This document shows positions 23,824-36,807 of a stretch of 64,000 bases of DNA, one piece after another; the stretch's first letter is position 1, and the number at the start of each line of letters is the position of its first letter. Source of the stretch: Cryptomeria japonica (taxonomy: Eukaryota; Streptophyta; Pinopsida; Cupressales; Cupressaceae); the NCBI RefSeq assembly GCF_030272615.1, contig NC_081406.1:189499391-189563390 (forward strand). Reading direction: 5' to 3'. A program made the position numbers and the translations under genes. The notes under the pieces were generated by a model that saw only the letters and a program-made list of their open reading frames with translations, had not been told where the DNA came from and made no database searches.

Positions 23824-24619
23824 TGTTGGAAAATGCACACTCCAATGAGATATTGTAGGTGATTGAAGGTTTTGTCATTGATGGCAACCTTGCAATCCTA
23901 TGACATCGGCAAGACAATTTACCAGCACCAGCAACGACAGACTTTACACCAACACATAGAACACTGACAGTGAAAGGAAGTATACTGGCACCCAGGCCGA
24001 CAGGAATTTTATTTATTATATAATTTGTAATTAATTATAAAATCATTATAAGCCGACTTGGCAAGTTGTAAAATGACTCATATATGTATGAGATCATTAT
24101 AGAACATTTTGAAGGAAGAAAGAAGATAGGCGAAATAAGGAAGACCTATTATGTGAATTATAGGTTAAGGGTTTATGTATGAAGAAGAACTAAAACCAAT
24201 ACTGGATCTGGCATAGTAGATGCTATTTTGAAGCAGTACAAGACTTTGGATTTGCATAATCCATTTTGTAAGTCAGTGAGACTTCCCATTTTGTAATTGA
24301 GCAGTGAGCTCTAGGCACTTGGCCTTCTTGCATGTGTAGGCCCCTATTGTAGCAGTAATATTCTCTTATTGGCCAATAAGTGAATATTGTGGGTCACAAA
24401 TCCCACCAAGGTTTTTCCCACACCGGGTTTCCTCATTAAACTACTGTGTTATGGTGTGCTTTTCATATGGTTGATGTTATCTCTATTTATTGCATTACTT
24501 GTTGTTTACCGGTATACAATACTAATATGCTTTACATGTTTTAAGCTAAGAAAATTATCAAACTGGTTAGATATTGATTCACCCCCCCTCCCCTCTTAGT
24601 ATCTTTGGGAATCCTAACA
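23824..24619 (+). repeat. 3' LTR of L1
   Basis: Starts TGTTGGAAAATGC, ends GAATCCTAACA; 796 bp and colinear with the 5' LTR. Confidence 0.9.
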
Positions 24620-25058
24620 TCATAATCAAGAGATCTTATTCAACAATTCATCATTCCTTTGTGCTTTCCAGAAGATAGTGATTTCTTTTGGAAGCTTTTG
24701 TGAATTTGTATCTTGCCTTAGGATCGTGCATCTAATTTTGTAAGTCCATTGTATCTTTCCCTATGGTTTTCCAACTTATCCTACAAGTCCAAATCAAGAG
24801 CAGTGAGCTTCCTTGGCATTGTTCCTAAAACTTTGTATTCAGTTATTCATATATTGAATGTAATTTTGACTATGATTTTTCCCATATTGGGTTTTCCATG
24901 TAAAAATATGGTGTTCATGTGTTTGATGTTTATTGTTTCATCTTTCATTGGTTCTTGGTTTGTTAATCATATTTGATAAGCATTTGTGATTGAAAAAGTT
25001 CAAAGAATCACTTAAGACTGATTCACGCCCCCTCTCAATCTTGTGGTATTTTCAACGA
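24620..25058 (+). repeat. 3' LTR of Copia B, second part
   Basis: It continues from the tcata duplication after L1 and ends with the Copia pattern GATTCACGCCCCCTCTCAATC followed by TTTTCAACG. The inverted repeat of TGTTGG would predict an end in CCAACA, so the exact end (25055-25059) is uncertain. Confidence 0.6.
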
Positions 25059-26051
25059 GTGCATCAAGAAACCTAAATGAGAAGGATTGGGATTGGTATT
25101 TTTGTACATGAATTTCCCTTATGAGCCCAAGAAAATGGATACAAAATGGATCCTACCAACTCAAGAGTAGCCAAAAACTCTTGAGCTATTGTATCCATTA
25201 AAGATGGGACTGACTTAAATAATTTCCTGAAATGATCTACTCTCCAAGAAAAAGGGTATGCAGAAGATAAAAGATAAGAGATATAGATTATACTCTATTA
25301 GATTCTGGATTCTTTAGACGCTACCAGATGATAATCATACACTGGTTATGGATTGATATTTTCTAATTTTAATTAAGGATATTAATTTTAAAGTCAAATA
25401 GATTGATGAAATTTTTTATGGATAGTGGATGGAGTTTGACCCAATATTTTTGTGATGGATGAAGTTGATGTATTCATTTGAGGTGTTTGAGGTTTGTAGC
25501 AAGCCCTCTCAGACAAAATGTTTGATTTTTACAATGTTTTGGATTCTCAAGTTACAATGATACTAACATAGATCATATGCATCATAGTACTAGTAAAAAG
25601 TGTCACAAATTGAATCAAAATTGTGGGGAAACAATTCAAAAATACAATTTTGTCATTTTGATGTGTAGACCAATAGATTACTAACCTAGGTCAATAAATC
25701 AAATACATTGGAAAATGACTTAGAAGAAACAATTTGTCAATTAGATGCACCACAAGGTAAGACAAGTGTCATAGAATAACCCAAAAGTACCATAAAATAG
25801 ATAAAAAATATAGGCCAATATTTGAGAAGTGTAATTATTCCATTGAGATAAAAAAAAATGGATAACTTAGTAGCATAGTTTTGTGGCTCAACTATATAAC
25901 AAGATGATGGATCAAAAATCCTAAGTCAATATCTTGTATGTTATATCAAAAGATTAGGTCAATAATTTAGCAATGACTTAGTGTGGTTAACATTGTAGAA
26001 ACCTAAGCCAATGTCTCAAAAAAGTTGAAAGGAAAGCACAGTACACAAGAT
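25059..26051. other. AT-rich sequence without recognised features
   Basis: No ORF with family features, no LTR ends and no tandem repeats seen. Probably decayed repeats or old flanking DNA. Confidence 0.5.
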
Positions 26052-27600
26052 GCTCTCCTAATGCCAATTATAAGGGGAATCAAGAAAGTATGTGTTTAAA
26101 TTCTTTTGCAGAACATTAAGATAAACATAGACTAATGGAAAACTAAACACACAGAAAACACAACAGAAAGTTAACACCAGATTTACGTGGGAAAACCCTT
26201 ACAGGTAAAAACCCACCACCAAAGAGAGATCACTTTATTCACAGTTAACAAAAGGTTACAATAAAGTTATAGATCCTCTTCATAGGCATTTTCTCTTAGA
26301 ATCTATGTTCGAATCATAGTCACCACCAATGCAGAACACTCAGGCTTCCAACATACAGGACTCCACAATATCCTCTCACCTCCTCGTCTCTAGGTTACAT
26401 CCTTGGCAACATATATATCAACCATCAATTACAATGTATCGATTAAGCATAACTGTTATAGAGTCCAACGATCTGTCATTCAGAAACCCAACACCATGTA
26501 ATAGCTATCCACCTAACCAACATTGTATTTTGGTTTCCTCTGGCTACATGTATTACATCTATTGAATACAGTTCACACAATAGTTAGTCGCTGCAACCAC
26601 CAAGAAGTCTAACCATCGACCATCCTGTATTTATGACTTGTCCATTATCCCACATTTGTTCTAAGGATGCATCAATTAGTATTCATATACTCAAACATGA
26701 ATATCCTAACTATCCACAAGAATCCCTTTTGACCTTTAACTCGTGTGAACACCCATCGACAGAACAAGGCGGCTCCATCGACAAAAGCTACTCTGATCTC
26801 GGATGACACTAAAAGGCAACTTCATCAGCAAATAATCAACCATTGGTGAGACCTACTTCCAAGTTACCCTGATCTCTGATGACCAAGAAGATGGATCTAT
26901 CGGTCCATCGATGTAGTACTCAACAGGTTCTCCTGATCTCTGATGATACCCCGATCACCAAAGGCGACTCCATTAGGGTCATCGACAAGACAACCAAACT
27001 GGCTACCCTGTTCCCCAATACCAACAAAGCCGGACCCATCAGGTATCAGTGTAGCAACCAACCATGTCACCCCGATCTCTGATGATACCACAACAACTCC
27101 ATCGGTCCATTAGCAAGACAACCAAACTGGCTATCCCAATCCCCAATACCAATGAAGGTGGACTCATTGAGTATCAGTGTAGCAACCAACCATGTCACCT
27201 CAATATCTGATGATACCATAGCCTCCATCAGGCCACCGACATAACCCAACAATGTCATCCTGATCACCGATAACACTTAGTCGGTTTCATCGGGTCATCG
27301 GAAACACACCCCAACTGGCTATCCCAATCCTCGATAACACCAAAGTTGACCAAAGCAGATCCATCGGGTGATCGGCATAGCATTCAGAAAACTCCTCTGA
27401 TAGTCGATGACATCCTGATCATCGAGGGTGACTTAATCGGGTCATCGGTGTAACACTAGCCAAGCTCACCCGATAGTCGATCAACAAGAAGGAGGTTCCA
27501 TCGGCCCATCAGCTTAACATGAACATTGCTTCTCTAAAACTTGATGAAGAAGGATACATCAGAAAGAGTCATACTGATAGAAAGAACCTACATGTTTTCC
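26052..27600 (-). repeat. Probable degenerate Copia LTR with primer site, containing a minisatellite
   Basis: On the minus strand, near 26240-26150, it reads like a Copia LTR end region (GGTGGGTTTTTACCTGTAAGG then GTTTTCCCACGTAAATC). Near 26090-26052 it continues TTGATTCCCC... AATTGGCATTAGGAGAGC, like the LTR end plus a damaged initiator-Met primer site. No gag or pol follows on the lower side. The start of the LTR (near 27600) is not defined. Confidence 0.5.
26932..27230. repeat. Tandem repeat, about 2.3 copies of a 128-138 bp unit
   Basis: Units start near 26932, 27070 and 27198, each with GATCTCTGATGATACC, CCAAACTGGCTA and ATCAGTGTAGCAACC AACCATGTCA in order. Degenerate partial units (CATCGG..., AACTGGCTATCCC) continue to about 27500. 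Confidence 0.75.
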
Positions 27601-30600
27601 AGTTGTTCCATTGGGGTAGGTTACTTCGATCAGCCCGAAGAAAAACTAGCACAATGTCAAGTGAATTCGAGGCACTTTTCCAACAAAAGTAAGGAAATGA
27701 TTTAGTATGGATAATATATCAGAACCATAAGCCAATGACTTAGGTATAGGATAGGTCAAAAGTGTATTTATTCAAATCAAATATGCAACAAGATATATCA
27801 AAAGTGCCAATTTGTGATGTAGAAGCATACCAAGTCAACTCAAAATAAAACTAGGATACATTAAAAGCACCAATCTATGAGAAGTAGAAGCATAAAATAA
27901 CAACTTAGAAGTGAACCAAAATATGTTAAAAGTTGCAATCTATGACTCAAGAGTAATTATTCAAATCAATAGAAAGGTTATACTTATCAAAAGCAATTTA
28001 TGATATCTTAATAGCACAACAATTTTATCAAAAGTAGGCAAGTTTCAAATCAATAGCAAAACTTTGTGTGTTTTTTCAGTAATGAACTTGTTTTGGCTAG
28101 TTTGGAGTTGGAAAGAGATTATACAACAAATAAGATGGAAATTGACTCTTCAAGGTGTGAAGCCTAAACTATCTTATATTGGTATGTAACAAAAATACGT
28201 GCTAAGCACATTGACAACCTTGATATTATTTGAGCAGGTGTGCCTTTTCTAGTGTATGTGCAGACATAAAGTGTCCTCATAAGGTGATAGGTAAGAGTAC
28301 AATGGCTCAAGGGATCACCTTTCATTGTTATTTAAAGGCATTTACACTTTAGCCCAAATAATTTCTATCTCTTCTCAATATGGTATATATTGAGTAACTT
28401 CAAGCATGATGTTATACCTTGAACTAAACTATGAAGATGACTATATGTCATTAAGGCTTTTAAAATAAAGGTTCATAGTATATCTATGAGGATCTAGGTG
28501 TCCTGGCAATACATGATCATGGAAATAGATTAAGATACAACTTTCACTCTTCCCCCTTTTTATTTCTCACTAGAAAACATAGTTGAGGTTGACCTTGGGG
28601 TGACGAAATCCCCAAGTAGGCCTCCTAAAAGGGAAACCTTGATACTAGTGTTTGTGATAACAGGGCTCACATGAAGTGTAAGGGGAAAGAATACACAAGA
28701 TAACACACCTTAAATAAATAATTAAGAATATTATTTTGATCTTGAAGCTTGCACTAAGCATAAGGGGAGAAATTACACTCCTAAAATCTTACACAAACAT
28801 TGAAAATAATATTAATTCACCCTTGAGAAATCAAAATATGTAACTAACCAGTGATAAAATATAGAATTTAAAAAATAAGCTACACCAAATAACATTAGTA
28901 GTCTCAAAAACCTTGTTCTTTTCCTAGAAATCACCAAGCTACATAGATTAGATTAGTTGAAAGATTCATGGAACAAATTATCCATAAATAATAACCTTCC
29001 TACAAAATCAAGGATCAAAAGTGATAAAATAAAACAAGATGTATAGAAAAAAAACCAAATGTGTCATTATACCTAAAAATTATGTTGAGTTACCTATCAA
29101 ACGCATTGAACTATCTATTAAAAGTGTTGAACCATCTATGAAAAGAAATAATTTGAAATAGTGTGTTACGAAATACCAAAAAATAGAGATCAAAACCCTA
29201 TAAAAGGTGATAATTGGTTAGATCAAGGGTTAGTTCTAGGTTAGAGGCACTCAAATCTAGTAGATATGTCAAAAAATCAAAGACCCTATAAGTAAAAAAT
29301 CAACTAAAATAAATCAAATAAATTCCAATCTATAAATTTATAACAAGAATAATCAAATGCATTAAAATAATTACCAAATGTGCCAAAGATTGAGTCAAAA
29401 GCACTTCTAGTTGAATCAAATATATCATTGATCATGTCAAAAGCATCACATGTTGATTGATAAGAAAATAAAAATGATTCAGAAGCCCCAAAGGTCATTG
29501 CAAAAGAATCGCAAGTTGGATCAAAAGCGTCATGGGTCAAATTGATTACATTGTTCTGAACCTATGGCCTCTTAAAACATAAAAAATAAAAAATAGATTG
29601 TTAAATTTAGGAATGTGGGTCCCATAGAGTGTGCTAGAATGTGGATCATGAAAATGTGAATTCTAAAAACATGAAACAATACAATGCAAGAACCTAATTC
29701 TTATTCAAAATCACTCGATAAAGCATGAAATCAATGTAATCAAATGAAATTATCAAACCATTATACCTTTACACATGACTCCATATCACTCCAATGTATG
29801 CATTCAAAATGGAAGATATGTGGGTTGCTCTCACAATAACATAACCTTGATAGCTCAAAAATGATCATACAAATTCACTATAATATGAATGCTCAAATCT
29901 TGTTGAGGGCTTGATGTGAGAGAGGATGGTGGATTTATAGATGTTACCCAATATTGATCAACAATTAAGATTGATTAGTAAAATCAATGGATGAGAATAA
30001 GTGAGAGGAGATGAAAGCTAAATTTAGCAAAAAAATATAGTTGCATGAATAAGTTATGTGACTATGTGGATGACTGAAATACACTACATAAAGGAGTTAA
30101 GTGGATTAAATTGATAAGATAGATGTGCATGGAAGAATATTAATATAATTAAACAAATAAATTTAAATAATTCATGTACATGATATAAAATAGATAAAAT
30201 ATTAATATTATTTATTTTTAGAGGAGATAAATTTAGAGAGAGAAATAAACAAATTAAAATAATTTATTTGATTGTGGAGGAAATATTAGCTAGTAGACTA
30301 GAAGAATTTATGAATAAATAGATTAAATAATTTAAAATTATTTAATAATGTGGAAGGAATATGAAATAATTAAATGCTTTTAATTATTTAATTATTATAG
30401 ATGGAAAATGGGGTAAAGATAGTTTAATTAAATAATTAAAATTATTTAATTAATGTCAATAGAAGAATATGATGAGATATAATGAGATGGTTAGATAGGA
30501 ATATGTTCGTCATTTTTTAGGAGTCTACATGAGCTAATGTCAAAGAGGAGATTAATGTACTCAATATTGTTTTCTAACTCTACAAAAAGGGACTCACAAA

Positions 30601-32329
30601 ATAAACTTATAATATATGTCAACTACTCATCCAAAGTAATTATATTTGAAAGATGATAAATATCCTATTGTACTAAATCATTAGAATAAATGGATGTAAC
30701 AACACAATATTCATTACAAGCAATAAGAGATAGGGGAGTTGTGTTAGGTCCCTATTATTATAGCTAATGATATGGCCCTAATATCATATATTCTTAAGTA
30801 TAATATGTTGAACATGTGTGACATGTTTAACATTAACATTAATTATAGTTAGTACCTTAAATACTCTTTATGAGGATGATGGGGTATGTTCTTATATAGT
30901 TAAGATTATTAAGAAAAGGTGGAAATGTTTCTTCCAAAGCATCATATCCTCTATTATTGAATTTATATGTTATCATCTAATAATTGGAGGTCACCCTTCA
31001 AAGTGGTTTGCTATGTTTTCAATTTTTGAACCAAAATATGTTATAATTATAGAAATATCTTTTGGATTTGTGTGTCTCTTAGTAAAAGGGTGTTTTTGTT
31101 ACTTGTTAAGAAAATCAAATGTGATAGAAGATTTTATTTATGAAAATAGATATGATTTTTTTGCTTGGTATGTGTGAAAAGAAGAAAATTTTGAAAGTAG
31201 GGATTAATTATTTATTGAAAAATAATTTCATGTATAAGAAACTTATGCAAATTTTGAGGTGAAAAGGTACAAATAAGCTATTTACAAAACCTAAAAAATA
31301 TTCTTAAATATTTTGAAAGAAGAATGTGCTTGAAAGATAGACTTGATTTTTCATAATGGCTTAGTATGTGTTATTAAGATTAAAGATTCAACAAACAATG
31401 AGATTGTAGTTTGATAAAAATCAATGTATTCATTTTATTCTATTATTCTTGTTTGTACCTTTAATAATGATAGATTATTAAATACATTGTTATGTGTACA
31501 AAATAAGTGTTTCATATCTTTGCATTGTACTTGTAAAAAACAAAAATCTTGAAACTTCATTTATAGAAGTCTATGTAATAATTTGTGAAGTTTTAAAGGA
31601 AACTTGAAAAGTGAGGTTTTTATTATTAAATTATTTGAAGGGTTTTAATTTTTAAAGGTATTTCTAAAGTTTGATGGTTGGGAGGTACATTCATTTATGT
31701 TTTATGATACTTTCTTGACGAGGGAATATAATGTTAAAATTGAAAGTCATTATTTTATAATTTTCAGATTTGGTTCTTATTGTCCTTTAAAATTTTGATC
31801 CAATATGTTATATTATTAAATATACTTCCTTTCTCTTTAAATATTATTAATAAGTTTAAGTTCAATTTTTCTAAAAATTAGACCATTGGAAAGCATAGAT
31901 GTATTCATAGGTCTTGTGAATTGATAGGTAGTACATTTTGACTATATTATTTTGGCTGCAACTATTCTGGCTTGAAAACCGCAGTACGGAGTCAATAACA
32001 CGTAGGTTATTGATCATTATACACAGTTGATTTTGAAAAGACCAACCATTGTTTTTTAAGTTGTCAATAACACGTTGTATGAATTGAAGGTTTTGGAGCC
32101 AGAATAGACGCATCCTATTATTTTCATACTTGTGTAGTGTCATAAATTTTAACCGTTTATAGTTTCACATTCTATTTGGGTCTCCATTTTACTATGCTTT
32201 TTTCCTAACTCATTTTAATGCTATTTGGGACTTATAATACTTTAAATATTAATTCTTAATCCCTATAATTAACTATTATCAAATACTTAAATTACGACAT
32301 ATCTAACATCATAAATCCTAACACTCACA
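27601..32329. other. AT-rich sequence, no gene recognised
   Basis: Long AT-rich stretch with TTAAATAATT-type palindromes (30150-30460). The ORFs at 29304-29540 (minus) and 30818-31177 (plus, hydrophobic, Ile/Phe/Cys-rich) show no domain and fit the base composition. A foldback lies at 31962-32107. Probably old, decayed mobile DNA. Confidence 0.5.
31962..32107. repeat. Small foldback with inverted ends and inner direct repeat
   Basis: CTATTCTGGCTTGAAAACC at 31962-31980 is inverted at 32089-32107 with two mismatches. Inside, GTCAATAACACGT occurs directly repeated at 31991-32003 and 32063-32075, and the first copy can itself pair with GTTATTG. Could be a MITE-like remnant; no target duplication was identified. 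Confidence 0.5.
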
Positions 32330-33180
32330 TTTCCCTTTTGGAGGACCTATTTTGGTGGGACCAAGGCACCCAACAACCCTATCTTGCCAAAATTCCTCAA
32401 AACTATAACTAGTGTTAGTGTCAAACCTTCACAACTTGAATTTTGGTCTCAATTTTTGCATTTGATCATTTTATGTTAACTTTTATTATCAAAAATACCT
32501 TGTGAACCCTATATAAAACACTTCTTCTATCATTCAAAAGGTTTAACAAGAAAATTGGATTCTAAGAGAATTCAAGCATTCATAATTCTAATTTTTCAAC
32601 ATATTGAGTAGTAGACTACAACACTCTACTTTCAAGTATGATTTCATGTTTGTCTTGTTTTGTTATCATGTTATTGCACTAACACTTGAATGAGTTGTCT
32701 AAAGAGCATTACATCACCACATTTTCCATTTCTAAGGTATAATCATTTCAATTCAATATTTTCAATATTTCCATTATCGTTTAGTCTCTATCCTACTGAG
32801 TATACGTTTGTTTTTCATCAATCAAAGTTGTTGCATGCAGATGAGAATACCAACACGAGGTTTGAAATAGGAAAGATAAACTATACAACACAACCATTTC
32901 TTCTTGCTTTCATGTGTGTAGGTTTAAATTTGACAATAGAGAGGGTTATAAGATTGCCAAAAAAACTAAAAAAGACATTCTCGGATTTCAAACAAGTAGA
33001 GACACTAGGAATATAGTGCCTAACACCCATATCTAACACTTTTTGATTGGATTTTTGAGAGATGGATCTATAGGACCCTTGATAGCATTTCTCCTCCTTT
33101 TTGTCAGTTTGGACTCCCCCTGGATTAGGGTGTCCTCCAACCTTGTCCAACACAATCAGCTCTAGATTGTAAATTTAAGT
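32330..33180. repeat. Old LTR-like fragment
   Basis: The start has TTTTGGTGGGACCAAGGCACCC, similar to phrases in the LTR fragments at 3.1 and 4.3 kb. A possible TATA box (CTATATAAAACAC) near 32511 is followed by CATTCAAAAGG as in Gypsy LTR leaders. The ORFs at 32690-33153 have no family features. No ends could be defined. Confidence 0.35.
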
Positions 33181-33285
33181 TTTTCTATGTCTTATTTCTT
33201 TATATGGCCTACTATGTTGGTTTTTTGTTTTTTAATTTACTATTATTGTTGAAAGTCATCATTTTTCCATCAATTAACTTGGTTA

Positions 33286-34721
33286 TGTTGGCAACAATGC
33301 AACCAACTGAGAGGGGGGGATGAATAAGTTTTCTCTCAAATTCTACACAACTCAAACTTAAATTTAGATATGATAATAAAAAGTGAATGCATAAATCAAC
33401 ACCACATCAATAATACACATAACACCAAGATTTTTGATGTGGAAAACCTAGGTAAGGAAAAAACCATGGTGGGAACCTACCCACAATAAGATAATACCCT
33501 ATTAGGAGTAAGTGAAAATATTACAATGGGGAATGCACATGCATTCAGGCACACTACCTAGAGCTCACTACTCAAATCACAAATCAAGAAGGGCTATAAC
33601 CTTAGGGAAGAATCACTACCTTACAAAAAGATTCAGATTACATTTAGAGAATCATGAACTAATGAAATAGCATCTTCCCATGCCTGATTAGAGTTTCGGT
33701 TAAACACATATACTCAAAATATTCTCTTCCACACTTCTTCATACTCTTTTGCACTTCTCCTGTGCTACTGAAAGATCAAATAAATATTTGCACACATAGA
33801 TAGCGAGAAGATGCATCTGCAACATATATTTATACAAATCATCAACCTATATTTGAAGGTCGGTTAAACCCTCAAAAAAAATTACAAAACAATAACCTCA
33901 CATGCTACATCAATACGTGCAGACCAAAATAATGTTGGATAAGACATTGTCTGGACCTAAATCAATATCACAAACACGTGACACCTCCAACAATTATGCC
34001 TCGATCATCTGTAACATGCTACAATCATCATGAATATCGCATAACACAAAGAACACGATTAGATCAAGAAAATGATCAATAACACGCACAACAATCAATG
34101 CAGACCATCAAAATGGATAGAACATAATCTAGAAACATCCCCAAGAAATATGAAATGTACCAGAAACAACTGCAACAACACCACTTACTAGAATCTCCAT
34201 CATCATTATACCGAACCTCAAGAATACCAACCAAACTGACTGTCAAATTGAAAGATTCACTTGTGGACCTCCAAATCATGCACCATCTAAATTAAGGACA
34301 CATATGAGTTCATCCCAAAGACTGCCAAATCTGCAAACCAAGATCATGCAATTTTGAAGCAATGTGGAGCACAATCCAGAATACCGAATAACACGAGCAA
34401 TCTAATAACCAACCATAATACCGGATCACACAACATGATCAAATCATCATGCAAACTATTGAAACTTTTGTTGAATCAACTAGAGATAAGTATTTCTAAA
34501 CCCATTAAATTGCAACATCTCAATAGCAACACACTAACCAATCTAACTCATCCAGTCTGACTGCAACACTAGAATACATAGAAGAATATGTTGACATCAA
34601 TGACAACACATCATTCCAACAAACTTCTCAGCAATATCCAATAATATTACCCTTTGGCATTGATGGAAATTAAATGAATGTAAAAAATAATCAATATAAA
34701 GAAAGAAATTAACAACCAACA
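33286..34721 (-). repeat. 3' LTR of Copia C
   Basis: On the minus strand it starts TGTTGGTTGTT after a polypurine tract and ends GTTGCCAACA, a matching inverted TGTTGG/CCAACA pair. It has GGTTTTTTCC...GGTTTTCCACATC and CATCCCCCCCTCTCAG near the end. 1436 bp. Confidence 0.8.
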
Positions 34722-34921
34722 ATCTCCCCCTGAGATCAGCTCAAGATATAGCAGTTTTTCACATGATTCTCTCCCCCTTTGACATCAATGCAAAAGGCAT
34801 ACAACACAAATCTTGATTCTCTCCCCCTTAACCAAATAATCTCTCTCCCTTAGATAAACACACAAATTTGAACAACTGAAACACATACTGACTACTCCCC
34901 CTAAGTAGCAACCTCACTCAT
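34722..34921 (-). other. Copia C polypurine tract and upstream repeated purine tracts
   Basis: On the minus strand CTCAGGGGGAGAT borders the LTR. Four further AGGGGGAG-like or AAGGGAGAG-like tracts lie within 200 bp upstream (near 34772, 34822, 34846 and 34899), linked by short text such as TTGATGTCAAAGG. Confidence 0.6.
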
Positions 34922-34980
34922 CAATTTTAATCACAAGATATCTCTGTGAAGTCCACCAGACCGATGCAAGTACATGCTTC

Positions 34981-36807
34981 TTAGTTCTCATTAGGAGGGG
35001 TAATCACCCCTAGCTTCTCTCTGAGATACTCAAAAGTATCTTTAGGTAAAGGCTTCATGAAGATATATGAAATTTTTTCCTTTGTAGATACATACTCCAA
35101 TTTGACTTCTTTTTCATTCACCTTCTCTCTCAAGAAATGAAACTTGATTGGCATATGCTTAGTATTTGAATGCATCACCAGATTCTTAGAAATGTTAATA
35201 GAACTTGAATTGTCATAGTATATAGCAGTAGGCTCATAAAAAATATGTCTTATATCCTTCAACATCTACTTCATCCAAATCACTTGAGTACAATCGCTAG
35301 CATCAACAATGTATTCAGCTTCTACAGTAGACAAAGATATAGCATTCTACTTCTTACTCATCCATGAAACCAATCTCTTACCCAAGAAAAATGCACCACC
35401 ACTAGTACTCTTTTTGTCATCAACATCACTTATCCAATCACCATTAGTAAAAACACTTAAATTAAAATCATCATCTCTAGGAGGCCACAAGCCAAAATCA
35501 ACTATCCCTTTCAAATATCTGAAAATTATCTTAACAACAACATGAGATGCCTTAGGATCAACTTGAAATATAGAAATAATACATACAACATTCACATATC
35601 TAGTTTAGTTTGAGTCAAATACAACAAACCATCAATCATAGATCTGTATATAATCTGATTTTCTTTCAGAGAATCATCATCCTTTGTCAACTTACATCCG
35701 GTCACCATAGGTGTACCAACATGCTTTGCATCATCCAAACCAAAATTCTTCAACAATTCCTTCTTATATTTAGATTGAGATATAAAAATACCTTTATCCA
35801 ACTAATTAATTTGTAATCCCAAAAAGAATTTCATCTCACCACTCATAGACATCTCAAACTCATTTTGCATATCATCAGCAAACTTCTTGCACAAACCATC
35901 ATTTCCACCAAAAATAATGTCATGAATAAAAACTTCAACAATCAAGATGCAATCATTATAAATCTTGAAGTATAGAATACTATCAGCAGTACCTTTATTG
36001 AATTCAAGCTTTATTAAATACTTATCTAATCTGGCATACCAAGGTCTTGGGGCTTGCTCTAATCCATACAGTGTTTTCTTCAACCTACAAACTATATCTT
36101 TTTGAACTATCAACTGAAAACCATCTGGTTGCTCAATGTAGACTTCTTCTTCCAGCTCACCATTAAGAAAGGTTGACTTGACATCCATCTAATACACTTT
36201 GAAATCTTTTTAAGAAGCATAATTAAGAAATAATATAATAGCTTCAATTCTAGCTACCATAGCAAAAGTCTCCTCAAAATCAATACCTTCCATTTGAGAA
36301 TAACCCTTACAAATAAGTCTTTCTTTATTCCTAACAACTTCACCTTTCTCATTCAATTTATTCCAAAATACCCATTTAGTTCCAATTACACTCTTATCTT
36401 TAGGTATAGGAACAAGAATCCATATATATATATATATCCAATTCAACTCTTCTTCCATTGCTTTAACCCACTTTTTATCTCTACAAGCTTCATCAACATC
36501 TTTAGGCTCAATCTTAGAAATAAAGCAATGCTCTTCAACAATTATTCTCCTAGTCAACACACCTCTATTCTTATCACCTATGATTTGATTCTCTAAATTA
36601 TTTAACCTTACATACCCAAGAGTCTTATGATTTTCATGATTTTCAGACTCTTGACCTCTTTCTTCTACACTAGCTTCTCCTTCATTCTCAGTATTTTCAA
36701 GAGAAATATGCACATGCTTTCCTTTATCTGCATTGACATCCTAATCATCTGAATCATATCTACAAGATCTGGTCTGTCTCTCATTTCCTTCTATAGTATC
36801 ATAATAT
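34981..36807 (-). pseudogene. Copia C pol remnant: reverse transcriptase and RNase H
   Basis: From 36807 downwards: linker ([18 protein letters not shown]), RT start ([46 protein letters not shown]), MDVKSTFLNGELEEEVYIEQ and LYGLEQAPRPWY. The active-site box is changed: FIHDIIFGGND where YVDDIIF is normal, removing one catalytic Asp. RNase H follows (FRYLKGIVDFGLW near 35510, FTNGDWISDVDDKKSTSG near 35440). The end (YVSTKEKISYIFMKPLPKDT to PPNEN, stop at 34981) is a typical Copia pol terminus. Frames change near 36190, 35800, 35600 and 35270. A TA repeat at 36420-36438 has expanded in frame in the linker ([11 protein letters not shown]). Confidence 0.88.

Larger units (their letters stand above)
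18082..24619 (+). mobile_element. L1: complete pol-less LTR retrotransposon with gag-like gene and ORF2
   Basis: LTRs of 795 and 796 bp (TGTTGG to CCTAACA), a perfect initiator-Met primer site, a polypurine tract and a perfect 5 bp duplication tcata (18077-18081, 24620-24624) define the element exactly. Internally there is a coiled-coil/zinc-knuckle gag-like gene and a 1071-codon second frame. Protease, RT, RNase H and integrase are absent. The LTR and primer site are Copia-like. The LTRs are similar with a modest number of substitutions, so insertion was not very ancient. It lies in the 3' LTR of Copia B. Confidence 0.9.
4521..25058 (+). mobile_element. Copia B: 5'-truncated Copia element, split by Gypsy A and L1
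   Basis: The parts are 4521-6568 (3' half of pol), 17017-18081 (PPT and start of the 3' LTR) and 24625-25058 (rest of the 3' LTR). Removing Gypsy A and one attac, then L1 and one tcata, restores a continuous Copia 3' end. No 5' LTR, primer site, gag, protease or integrase is present upstream, so the 5' half was lost. The left limit is approximate. Confidence 0.75.
33286..36807 (-). mobile_element. Copia C: 3' part (LTR and pol end), interrupted by Gypsy B
   Basis: On the minus strand: pol (RT and RNase H), several polypurine tracts, and the 3' LTR ending at 33286. The pol frame runs without a break up to 36807, where the Gypsy B LTR starts, so Gypsy B landed in pol. The 5' part of Copia C should lie beyond 64000. 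Confidence 0.85.

Noticed and set aside
30818-31177. 119-codon hydrophobic ORF
   Set aside because: AT-rich region, no domain or conserved neighbour; Ile/Phe/Tyr/Cys content is what the base composition gives.
25059-33285. Possible host gene between the two nests
   Set aside because: No exon-like ORFs, splice patterns or recognisable protein text were found on either strand; the region looks like decayed repeats.
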